Source: CAZLMW01 sp964560875 (GTDB taxonomy: Bacteria > Myxococcota_A > UBA9042). From it: DNA of 26,087 nucleotides. Location: contig CAZLMW010000114.1 in assembly GCA_964560875.1 (NCBI GenBank), positions 1 to 26,087 of the forward strand. The letters are read 5' to 3'. The notes below the pieces were generated by a model. That model was not told the origin of the DNA, ran no database searches, and was given only the letters and a program-made list of their open reading frames with translations. The translations under genes and the position numbers were made by a program. Positions 16,301 through 24,337 of this stretch are shown piece by piece (the first letter of the stretch is position 1; each line of letters opens with the position of its first letter).

Positions 16301-16622
16301 GCCCATCGAGCGCCGTTTCGTGCCCGTCATCGAGTCGCACAACCTGCCTGCCGCCATCGCGCAGCAAGCCCACGAGGTCTTCGTCCCAGAGCCGCTCGAC
16401 CACCACCGCGCGTGGGTTCACGTCCGCGACGAAGCACGCGATGCGCAAGGACCAATCATCGCCCCGCAAGGTAGCCACGGACCGCACCAGCCTGACGTCG
16501 AAGCCGTCAGCGACGAGACGTTCCGCCGCGTCGTGCAGGTTTTCGGCCTGGAAAAAGCCGCGCGCCTCTTTGCGCAGGTCGAGCAGCAGGATCGGTGCGG
16601 GATCAGCGACGTCGGTGGCCAT
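13356..16622 (-). CDS. Radical-SAM-like protein fused to DUF483-like domain
   Basis: The ATG at 16622 (MATDVADPAPILLLDL) gives 1088 residues. Reading further upstream would translate the 71-bp repeats and is rejected. Residues 1-130 look like a degenerate B12-binding-type Rossmann domain (ILLLDL, then alternating helices and strands). A radical-SAM-like barrel follows. Its cysteine signature is odd: instead of CX3CX2C there is Cys185 in EGCPFLLD and Cys210/Cys213 in HRGCTFCLDN (CX24CX2C). Barrel-like strands include REVVLADERP, AILIKTRVDWL, HVYLVGFESF and GIVLFTPW. A central section of about 500 residues is unassigned. The C-terminus has GYPDCC (965-970) and FMPCRFDC (1015-1022), which I recognise as the DUF483 pattern. 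Family knowledge would allow a [4Fe-4S]/SAM radical reaction, but cluster binding needs proof and no substrate is suggested. No co-directional neighbour is present; the gene stands alone. Confidence 0.7.
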   Translation of the reverse strand: MATDVADPAPILLLDLRKEARGFFQAENLHDAAERLVADGFDVRLVRSVATLRGDDWSLRIACFVADVNPRAVVVERLWDEDLVGLLRDGGRQVVRLDDGHETALDGHYDAILGEDALVDWLRGSSTPERARSLPTTFLPTTRELRARKDAWQPTSRKLRFDVLEDPDNELAIGRAVVRGPAEGCPFLLDARRNPVFADLQMDGMQHRGCTFCLDNLGAFAMPAGDAVIDAWMAGIIDARRADPGLREVVLADERPHPNLPALFSAIADHDQLAGLAILIKTRVDWLLEFADTALTEALTIAADSGLQLHVYLVGFESFEPFHLQLFNKGVTVADNVAAIACLARLQDAFPKAFEYRRYRAHGIVLFTPWTTPEHLLAGAQVMHETGFSALRSGAWRTRLRIHPGLPLHALALRDGLTDTTFPERRPDRAREQGYNASIPWRFADPRTALAFAILQDVAWRLERRIDEALVIGIVAAFAAAHPELADRPDFVDIAHLPLLAALIACGPRVADADWSDVVGLASDPNLLRLRDDPSADPFVVRREPLPFSSTDLAVAYEAMGWSAVAAGERGDVVVVARDQAGLDEGLRRLATDRDSRHENAQRPTADVMKTPRLDGAINSRFDNGPIGLADGLTVGGWAPVLRGIELQLRAALVDDPLRVWVLPLDPGDEPGDSNAWTSTHHALAHQRAPAGWSGPTIDNAMQHAVALVIELEEEAAAGRNDTDTDGLPSLPRRQDEALVAIAARLGIDAFEPAGVHAHWRWQGLTVDLHGGRLVMAMEGPSGARFDVIGRRRGEMDRALAQSRWLDLAHADLPSGLAGVEAHAAIDALAVELVRREEASKASLSASAKDRKEPDDHFAGGVDEFGAPLEKLAFRIGLKPVLRIERVPFSRWQQVAADVAHGHAEVGNVRYDGAQHGRVDDPEGALVDVFIGHDRACAQQAVKLDACEKVDGDEDATRELGRLLGYPDCCVDAFLRTHNPGDNTDWPRTIAARSGPGPWSWVVSALPVERILLPFMPCRFDCPDAVAWGARLAEALAEEDGALHARVKAAHQRVFSYRDWRDFEPVVAEVEGRVDAGDGVVLDFTKRM

Positions 16623-16636
16623 TGGGGGAGCATACC

Positions 16637-16658
16637 CCGGATCCCTTTCGGGATCCGG
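16637..16658. promoter_or_regulatory. Perfect 9-bp hairpin in leader of radical-SAM-like gene
   Basis: CCGGATCCC (16637-16645) and GGGATCCGG (16650-16658) form a perfect inverted repeat with a four-base loop, 14 bases before the ATG at 16622. In the minus-strand mRNA this hairpin would sit next to the ribosome-binding region, where no clear Shine-Dalgarno is visible. No T-run follows on either strand, so it is not a typical terminator. Its right arm is also the first GGATCCGG of the 71-bp repeat array. Confidence 0.6.
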
Positions 16659-16872
16659 TCGTCGAACCTGCTTCGCAGAACCGCCTGAACTGTGCTGCAA
16701 CTCGATCGCTGTGCTGGGGCGGGATCCGGTCGTCGAACCTGATTCGCACAACCGCCTGAACTGTGCTGCAACTCGATCGCTGTACTGGGGCGGGATCCGG
16801 TCGTCGAACCTGATTCGCACAACCGCCTGAACTGTGCTGCAACTCGATCGCTGTGCTGGGGCGGGATCCGGT
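16651..16872. repeat. Three 71-bp tandem repeats plus a 9-bp partial copy
   Basis: Copies start at 16651, 16722 and 16793, each with GGATCCGGTCGTCGAACCTG, and a truncated fourth GGATCCGGT starts at 16864. The copies differ at only a few positions. Within each unit an 8-base CTGTGCTG occurs twice, 19 bases apart, around a GATCG core (the second occurrence in copy 2 is CTGTACTG). The period is not a multiple of three, so this is not a coding repeat. Confidence 0.9.
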
Positions 16873-17133
16873 TCATCGACCGATCACCATCGACCTCGCC
16901 GTCCCGACCTCCAGCATCCTGTTCAGCGCGTTGCAACCAAGACGCACCTCGACCTTCTGCGCGTCCGGTCCGCGGCGAGAGAGTCGTGTGGGCCCAAGTT
17001 CGGGCCGCATAGGGCAGCGCGCGCCGGCGACGCGGTCGCGTAGGTTTCATGGGATGCCTCGGTGCCATGAGCGTCGCACGGCGGCGAGTCGTAGCGGGCG
17101 GTTGCCCGGGGTCGCGGGCGTACCGTACGATGG

Positions 17134-18057
17134 GTGAACCTCTCGAACGCGAGCCGAACCGTGCGATTCTTGGCAATCGTCTTGTCTACCGCCTTGTTGT
17201 GCAGCCTTGCATTGGCGCCTTGCAGTCGCAGTGCCGACGCCGCGCCGCCGTCGGATTCCGGCAACGAGAAGGCGGCGATGGCAGCGCTCGCGTTGGCCAA
17301 GCACCACTACGCAAAGAAGGAGTACAAGGTCGCCGCGCAGCGCTTTCACGACGCGTACAAGATCCATCCGCTGCCCGGCTTCTTGTTCAACGCGGCGCGT
17401 TCCGAGCAGCGAGCTTTCCTGTTGGGGGCGGCCGAAACGCATTACCGCGAGGTGCTCACGCTCGACGGAGTGGACGCCAGGACACGCAAGCGGACGGAGG
17501 TGCACCTCGGTGAGGTCGAGGAGACCCGCAAGCGACTCGGAGAGGAGGCTGCGCGGGCCGCTGAGGCGCAGCGCAAGAAGGACGCAGCGGCGAGTGAGAA
17601 GGAACGGATCAGCGCCGCCAAAGCAGCGTCGGTGAAGAACGCGCCGGCGTCGACAATGGCGAACAAAGGCGCGACCGTGGGCGGGGGCGGCGCGGCTGTA
17701 GCGGCCTGGAAGACACCGGTCGCGTTTGGCGCCACGGGTGTCGGCGTGGTCGTGCTCGGAGTTGGTGCGTACTTGCTCAAGGTCGCGGCGGACGACTCGG
17801 CCAAGGTCGAAGAGGACCTGCAGCGCAAGGACGACTCCGGCAAGATCGTCGGCATCTCCAACGACGAGTACAATGCCGCCAAGCAGGACATCGAGGGCCA
17901 GCAGACGATCGCGATCGCGACGATGGCGACGGGCGCGTTGGCCGCCGGCGTGGGCGCGTACTTGTTGATGTCTCGACCCGCATCGATCGGCGCCGCGTCG
18001 CGCTCATGGCACGTCACCCCAACCGGGCGCGGGCTGCTCGTGAGCTGGCGATTCTGA
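17134..18057 (+). CDS. TPR-like envelope protein with coiled coil and two hydrophobic segments
   Basis: This 307-residue protein is read from GTG 17134; GTG 17161 (residue 10) would also give a good signal peptide. The N-terminus (to about ADAA, residue 37) is a secretion signal. Residues 45-115 form helical pairs like a short tetratricopeptide segment (ALALAKHHYAKKEYKVAAQRF, then FLFNAARSEQ). Residues 125-165 are charged and Ala-rich, probably coiled coil. Two hydrophobic helices lie at about 196-217 and 258-279, and the protein ends in GLLVSWRF. Proteins with this plan are frequent in myxobacteria next to surface-protein genes; their role is not known to me. The next gene begins four bases after its stop, so the two are likely one operon, and it may help place or anchor the giant lipoprotein (inference). 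Confidence 0.75.
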   Translation: MNLSNASRTVRFLAIVLSTALLCSLALAPCSRSADAAPPSDSGNEKAAMAALALAKHHYAKKEYKVAAQRFHDAYKIHPLPGFLFNAARSEQRAFLLGAAETHYREVLTLDGVDARTRKRTEVHLGEVEETRKRLGEEAARAAEAQRKKDAAASEKERISAAKAASVKNAPASTMANKGATVGGGGAAVAAWKTPVAFGATGVGVVVLGVGAYLLKVAADDSAKVEEDLQRKDDSGKIVGISNDEYNAAKQDIEGQQTIAIATMATGALAAGVGAYLLMSRPASIGAASRSWHVTPTGRGLLVSWRF

Positions 18058-18061
18058 GGCG

Positions 18062-21000
18062 ATGGAACGGACGATGAACAGCGCCACAAAGACGCGACTG
18101 GCCGCCTTGGTCACCCTCGCTGCGATGCTGGCGGGAGGTTGCGTCGGCCCGCCCGACGTCGGCCAGGACGAGTTCGCCTTCCAGACCCGGCTGGAGCGCA
18201 AGGACGCCGAGCGCGCGGCCGTCGTCGACGCAACGGCTGCCGACACGGCCACTGACACCGAGTCGGCCACGGACACGGCGACGGCGACCGACACGGCGAC
18301 CGTCACCGACACTACGACTGCCACCGACACTACGACTGCCACCGACACTACGACTGCCACCGACACCGCAACGGCCATCGATACTGCAACGGCCACCGAC
18401 ACCGCAACGCCGACGGACACGGCGACAGCGACGGACACGCCGACAGCGACGGACACGCCGACAGCGACGGACACGGCGACGGCCATCGATACTGCAACGG
18501 CCACCGACACCGCAACGCCGACGGACACGGCGANNNNNNNNNNNNNNNNNNNNNNNNNNNNNNNNNNNNNNNNNNNNNNNNNNNNNNNNNNNNNNNNNNN
18601 NNNNNNNNNNNNNNNNNNNNNNNNNNNNNNNNNACGGCCATCGATACTGCAACGGCCACCGACACCGCAACGCCGACGGACACGGCGACAGCGACGGACA
18701 CGCCGACAGCGACGGACACGCCGACAGCGACGGACACGGCGACGGCCATCGATACTGCAACGGCCACCGACATGGTGACGGAAACCGACACCGCGACTGC
18801 CACCGACACGGTGACGGAAACCGACACCGCAAGCCCAGACGCCGCCTCTTCAAAGAAGTGCGTGACCGACAAGGACTGCCTCGCGGCGGGCCAAAAACCG
18901 AGCGGACCGTGCGTCCCGGGCCCGGTGTGCGCGCAGGACAAGACATGCAAGATCAGCGGCGGCAATGGCGCGCTTTGCGACGATGGCGACAAGTGCACAT
19001 CGCTGGGCGTGTGCAAGGGCGGCACATGCGGCAAAGGCAAGGCCAAGGCCTGCAGCGACGCCAACACCTGCACCACCGACGGCTGCAACGCGAAGACGGG
19101 CGCCTGCACCCACACTGCGGCCAAGGCGGGCAGCCCGTGCGGCAACGTCAACAAGTGCACCGACGCGGGCAAGTGCGCGGGCAAGGTCTGCAAAGCCGGG
19201 CCCGCCAAGGACTGCTCGGATAGCGAGCCGTGCACCACCGACAGCTGCGATCCGAAGACCGGTTGCGCGTTTGCCAAGCTCAAGGATGGCGCTTCTTGCA
19301 AGGTCTCGCCGTGCATGGCCGGCGCCTGCGTGGCCGGCAAATGCGGCGGGGTCAGCGCCATCAGCTGCGATGATGGCAACGCCTGCACCAAGGACGCTTG
19401 CGACAAGGCCAAGGGCTGCGTCAACACCGCCATCGACGTCGCCAAGAAGTGCGCCGATGGCGATCCTTGCGCGGCGCCCGCGTGCGACCCAAAAACCGGC
19501 AAGTGCACGGCCAAGGCGGCGCCGGCTGGCACGCTTTGCGACGACGGCAACCCCTGCACCGGCGACGACGCCTGCGGTAGCTCGCCGACTGGCACGACGC
19601 TGCCCGGCAAGTGCAAGGGCGGCGCGCCGCGGATCACGACCGTCGCCGGCAACAAGAAGATCGGCAACGCCGACGGCAAAGGGAAGCTGGCGACCTTCTC
19701 GCGCCCGTCGGACCTCGTGGCGAGCGGCAAGGGCTTCTACGTCAGCGATTCCAACAACAACAACATACGCCACGTGGCGTTCGACGGCACGGTCACCACC
19801 TACGCGGGCGCCGGTAAGGGCTCGACCAACGGGCCGCGCTTGAAAGCCCGCTTCAACATGCCGCGCGGGATGGCGGTCGCCGATGGTGAGCTCTTCGTCG
19901 CCGATTCCTGGAACGGACTCATCCGACGCATCGCCAAGGATGGCACCGTCACGACATTCGCCGGCACCAAGTCCGGTTACGCAGAGGGCAAGGGGGCTTC
20001 GGCGCTGTTCCGATTGCCGCACGACATCGCGGCCGTACCAGGCGGCGGTTTCGTGGTCGCGGACACGACCAACTACCGCATCCGTCGACTGGCCAAAGAC
20101 GGTACGAGCTCGCTGCTGGCCGGGAGCGGCAAGAGTCAGTCCGCCGACGGCCAGGGCGCCCAAGCGAGCTTCAAGCAGCCCGCGGGCCTGGCGGTCGACG
20201 CCAAGGGTGTCGTCTACGTCGCCGACAAGGACGCCAACCGAATCCGCCGGGTGTCGCCATCCGGGCTGGTCACCACCCTCGCTGGTTCTGGCTACGGCAA
20301 GAAGGTGGGCCCGGCGCTGGCCGCTCAGTTCAACTCCCCGCGGGCGCTCGCTGTTGCCGCGGACGGGGGCCTCTACGTCACCGAGTTCGGCAACAACCGG
20401 GTAGTGCGGCTGGCCAACGGCATCGTGTCGCTCATCGTCGGCAACGACTCCGGCGGCGCCTCCGGCGGCTTCCTTGACGGCCCGCTGAGCACGGCGCTGC
20501 TGGCGCGTCCCGAGGGCGTGGCCGTGGCCCCCGACGGCAGCATCTGGGTGGCCAGCTACTACAACAACGCGGTCCGTCGCATCGCCCCGCCGAGCTCGTG
20601 GTGCGACGACGCCAACCGGTGCACGGCGGACTCCTGCGACGCCGGCGCCGGCAAGTGCAACAACGTGTCGCTGAAAGATGGGGCGAGCTGCGATGACGGC
20701 TCGGTGTGCACAGTCAACGAGAGCTGCACGGCGGGCGCATGCAAGGCGGCGTCAACCAAGGACTGCGGCGACAGCAAGGCCTGCACCAAGGATGTGTGCC
20801 ACCCGACGACCGGCTGCGCGAACCCGCCCATCAGCATCGGCGGCGAGTGCGATGACGGCAACGCGTGCACGACCGGCGAGACATGCGATTTCGACGGCAA
20901 ATGCAGCGCGGGCAAAGCCGTCGACTGCGAGGATGGCGATGCGTGCGGCACCGATAGCTGCCACAAGACCAAGGGCTGCTGGCACATCGCGGTATCGAAG

Positions 21001-24000
21001 CTCGAGAGCAAGGCCTGCAACGACTCCGATGCGTGCACGGACTTGAGCTACTGCGTGGCGGGCAAGTGCAGCGCGGCGCATGGCGTCGTCACGACCTGGG
21101 TCGGTAACGGCAAGCACTCGTATCCCTTCCCGGGCGTCGGCACCCAGGCGTTCCTGCCGGCACCGCACGACGTGATGCTGAACTACGCCGGCCAAATCAT
21201 CGCGACGACGTCGTGCGGGTCGGGGAAGGGCATGTGCGGTGTGGTGCAGATCGACGCTGCTGGAAAGATGGCGCCGCTGGCCGGCTACAAGTACGAGGGG
21301 CACGCCGACGGGTCCCTCTTCTATGCGCGCTTCAGGGAGCCGCGGGGCGTAGGCGAGAGCGCGGATGGTGATCTGCTGATCGCCGACGCCGGCAACCGCG
21401 TCATTCGCTTGATCGCTCGCAACAAGACGACCAACAAGTACGCATCAAAGACGAGCACCGTCGCGGGCAACACCGACAAGAAAGCGCCCAAGTTCGCCGA
21501 TGGACCGGCCAAGACCGCGGTCTTTTCGCATCCGACGGACATCGCCGCGCGCAAGGGCGGCGACCTCGTCATCGCCGACGACCTGCATTGCCGGCTGCGG
21601 CTGCTATCGGCCGACTACAAGACCGTCTCGACGCTGAGCGGCGACGGCGACTGCAAGAGCGTCGACGGGCCGCTCAACACGGCCAAGCTCAATCACCCGG
21701 CGTACCTCGCGGTCGATGGCGACACCGTCTGGTTCACCGAATTCGCCGGCCGCCACGTCCGCAAAATCGAACACGGCAAGGTGATCACCGTCGCCGGCAA
21801 CGCCGCGAGCAAGGTCGTCGCGGACGGCAAGGGCGGCAACGCGGTGTTTGCCGGTCCGCTGGGAATCGCCGTGCGCTACCCCGGTACGGTCATCGTCGCT
21901 GACACGCTCGGGCGCACGCTGCGCACCGTGACGTCCACCGGGGTTGTCCGGACCATCGCCGGCATCAGCGTCCCCGGGACCACGGACGCCGTCGGCAGCC
22001 ACGCGCGCTTCGCCTACCCGCAGGGCCTCGCGATGGACAAGTCGGGCCAGCTTGTCGTGGCGGACACCACCAACAACAAGCTCCGTCGGATCGCCCTGCC
22101 GGCGCCGCCCAAGTGCAACGATATGAGCCCCTGCACCACCGATTCGTGCGATCCCAAGACCGGCGCCTGCGTGTTCAAGCCGATCAGCGAGGGCTCGACT
22201 TGCGGGCCCGACCGCGCCTGCACCAGGGGCATCTGCGCCATCGAGCGAACACGGAAGGCGATGGTGAAGGTGGCAGCGGGGGCGACATGGATGGGCTGCG
22301 CGCCCACCGACAAGGCATGTTTCGCGCAGGAGAAGCCCGCCCGAACCGTGTCTTTGAGCCGCGCCTATTGGATCGACGAGAACGTGGTGAGCGTCGCGGA
22401 CTACGCCAAGTGCGTCGCGGCGGGCGCGTGCAAGGACGTGCAGTGGTACGCCAAGGGGCATTCGGACTTCGACAAGTGCAACGTCCAGCGGCCCGGCGCG
22501 ACCAACCACCCGGTCAACTGTGTGACCCAGCCGCAGGCGGCGGCGTACTGCATATGGCGGTCCAAGCGGCTGCCGACGGAGGCCGAATGGGAGAAAGCGG
22601 CGCGCGGCGGCTGTGACAAGGCTCCGGCCGGCGCGTGCAAGTCAGCCGCTGGCGCCTATCCGTGGGGCAACGCCAAGCCCACGTGTGCGCATGCCAACTT
22701 CACCGGCTGCATAACGCCGGCACAGACCACGGCCGCCGGTGGCCATGTGGCCGGCAAGAGCCCGTACGGCGCCCGCGACATGGCCGGCCAGGTCTGGGAG
22801 TGGACCTCGGATCGCTACGACGCCGCCTACCACACCAAGACCGCGGCAACCGATCCGGTGTCGACGCTGAATACGACGCAGTTCACTGTCCGAGGTGGGG
22901 CCTACGCCTCGGCCGCCACGCAGATGCGCGTGTCGACGCGCTTTCCAAGGACCGGCACCTCGGTTACCGCGACGCAGGGTTTCCGCTGCGCGGCCGATGT
23001 GCTGCCGCCGATCCCGCCGTGCACACTTTGGCGCAAAGACTGGGCCCAAGGGGCCGCTTCGTCGTCGTGGACCAGCGCCGTCGCGGTCGATCCGGCTGGG
23101 GACATCGTGGTCGGCGACGGAACCGGGTACCGAGCCGCCCGCCTCGATGCCAAGGGCGCCACCAAGTGGACGTGGTCCAAGGCGGTCACCGGCGGGAGCG
23201 TGCGCGGTGTCGTGCCGACCAAACCCGGCGGCATGCTCGTCGTCGGGCACGCGATCCTCAAGGACGGCGCCACAGGCACCCAGGTCCGCCAATACGCGGT
23301 GTTGCTCGACAGCAAGGGCAAACAGGTCGCCAGCTACCAGCAGAACGGGCACAGCTACCGGTCGTATTTCACACATGCCCAGCGGCTGGCCGACGGCCGC
23401 ATCTTGCTCGGCGGCCAGGAGGGCCTTGTCTCGAACAAAGGCGCCACACGCTGCGGCCGACTGTATTTCTTCGACGACAAGCTCGCGCAGGTAGGCGGCG
23501 GCAATTGGCTCAAGAAGTGCGAGTCCAACCATACGGACGTGTCGGTCGACGACGTGCTGCAGACAGCAGATGGGCACTTCATCGTCGGCAGCGCGATCAA
23601 CGTCGCCGGCACCCAGCGGGCGTTCGTACGCAAGCGCAACAAGAGCGCCTTGTCGCTGATGTGGGATGCCAAGGTGTCGCTCGCCGGCGGCGAGTCAAAC
23701 GTGCGCGTGGCGGGCTTCGGCGATGGCGGCAAAAGCGGATTCGCCGTGTCGATCGCCACCGATTCGGGATCGGCGGCCGGTCGCGTGGTGCGGCTCGATG
23801 CGGCCGGCAAGATCCTGTGGAAGCGCGACCTCAAGCTCAACGGCAAGGTCTGGCCGCGCGACATCGCCTGGACGAAGGGCGCGGGCCTGTTCGTCGCTGG
23901 CGGCGCGCACGTCACCGGAGAGAAAGCGGCACGCCGGTGGCTCGCTTACCTCGACGCGAAGACAGGCGCGTTGCTGGCGCAGCCGCTCGGCCAGGTGGGC

Positions 24001-24192
24001 CAGGTGCTCCATCGCGTGGCGCCGATGGCCGACGGAAGCCTGCTCGCGGCGACCGCGCTGGGCAAGTCGTTGCAGGTCTTGCGCGCCGATGGCTGGCTAC
24101 ACACCGACTGCGTGTCGTCCAGCGCGTGTCTAGTGGCCGCCCCGGGCCGCTGCAAGGACGCAGCCCAGTGCGCGTCCGGCGTCTGCCAATAG
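18062..24192 (+). CDS. Giant lipoprotein: TD-repeat stalk, CTDC repeats, two NHL propellers, FGE-like domain (gapped)
   Basis: Two open stretches (18062-18533 and 18634-24192) are joined here across a 100-N gap. They are in different frames only because the placeholder has an arbitrary length. The start is ATG 18062 or ATG 18074, followed by a clear lipobox LAGGC. A Thr/Ala/Asp-rich repeat linker is followed by CTDC-like Cys repeats (about 18860-19620), six NHL blades (19630-20590), more Cys repeats (20600-21075), six more NHL blades (21085-22100), a short Cys segment, an FGE-sulfatase/SUMF1-like domain (22258-23010; RLPTEAEWEKAARGG, YPWG, DMAGQVWEWTSDRY, VRGGAY, GFRCA), a WD/PQQ-like propeller (about 23025-24100) and a Cys-rich tail. 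The paired cysteines that catalytic formylglycine-generating enzymes carry before GFRC are absent, so this domain is probably a binding fold. Likely a surface protein with several ligand-binding heads; ligand unknown. Confidence 0.82.
18244..18840 (+). repeat. Thr/Ala/Asp-rich repeat stalk with 108-bp higher-order unit
   Basis: Short TATDT-like six-residue units run from 18244 to about 18840. Within them a 108-base (36-codon) higher-order unit beginning ACGGCCATCGAT starts at 18371, 18479, 18634 and 18742. The 18371 and 18634 copies are identical over 108 bases; the 18479 copy is cut by the gap after 55 bases, and the 18742 copy is partial. Such stretches usually act as extended linkers and may be O-glycosylated (inference). 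Confidence 0.85.
18534..18633. other. Assembly gap of 100 N
   Basis: Exactly 100 N replace unknown sequence inside the 108-bp repeat array of the giant lipoprotein gene. The round number points to a placeholder, not a measured length. Repeat phase on both sides predicts the true length (see findings). Confidence 0.97.
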
Positions 24193-24232
24193 CCGACACG
24201 ACACCCAGCCCAAGCAGCTCGGACCTCTGCGA

Positions 24233-24281
24233 TCCCAGCTCCGGCAAGCGCCCGCATTCACAGCGAAAAAACGAGCTGGGA
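24233..24281. promoter_or_regulatory. 9-bp inverted repeat upstream of phosphate permease gene
   Basis: TCCCAGCTC (24233-24241) and GAGCTGGGA (24273-24281) are perfect reverse complements 31 bases apart, lying between the giant lipoprotein gene and the permease ATG at 24338. There is no T-run after it. It could be an operator, a weak terminator for the upstream gene, or chance. Confidence 0.35.
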
Positions 24282-24337
24282 GTCACCCGACCTCAACTGC
24301 CGTGGCGCCCGAAGATGCATCGTGCAGACTGGTTCTC

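Larger units (their letters stand above)
16623..17133. other. 511-bp divergent noncoding region
   Basis: The region separates the radical-SAM-like gene (minus) and the TPR-like gene (plus). Positions 16637-16872 hold the hairpin and the 71-bp repeats. The remaining 16873-17133 shows no convincing gene on either strand. It contains a small GGCCC/GGGCC stem at 16991-17006 without a T-run. Promoters for both flanking genes must lie here, but I cannot point to clear boxes. Confidence 0.6.

Noticed and set aside
16623..16820. 66-codon N-terminal extension of the radical-SAM-like protein
   Set aside because: It is translated from the noncoding 71-bp repeats. The protein fold begins just after the ATG at 16622.
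16651..16872. CRISPR array
   Set aside because: The 71-bp units are contiguous near-identical tandem copies with no variable spacers, and no cas gene is nearby.
16991..17006. GGCCC/GGGCC stem as terminator or riboswitch part
   Set aside because: Only five base pairs, no T-run and no conserved structure around it; expected by chance at this GC content.
18772..18774. ATG at 18772 as the start of the second giant protein
   Set aside because: It lies inside the Thr/Asp repeat and lacks any signal sequence. The same repeat in the same phase continues upstream to the lipoprotein signal at 18062.
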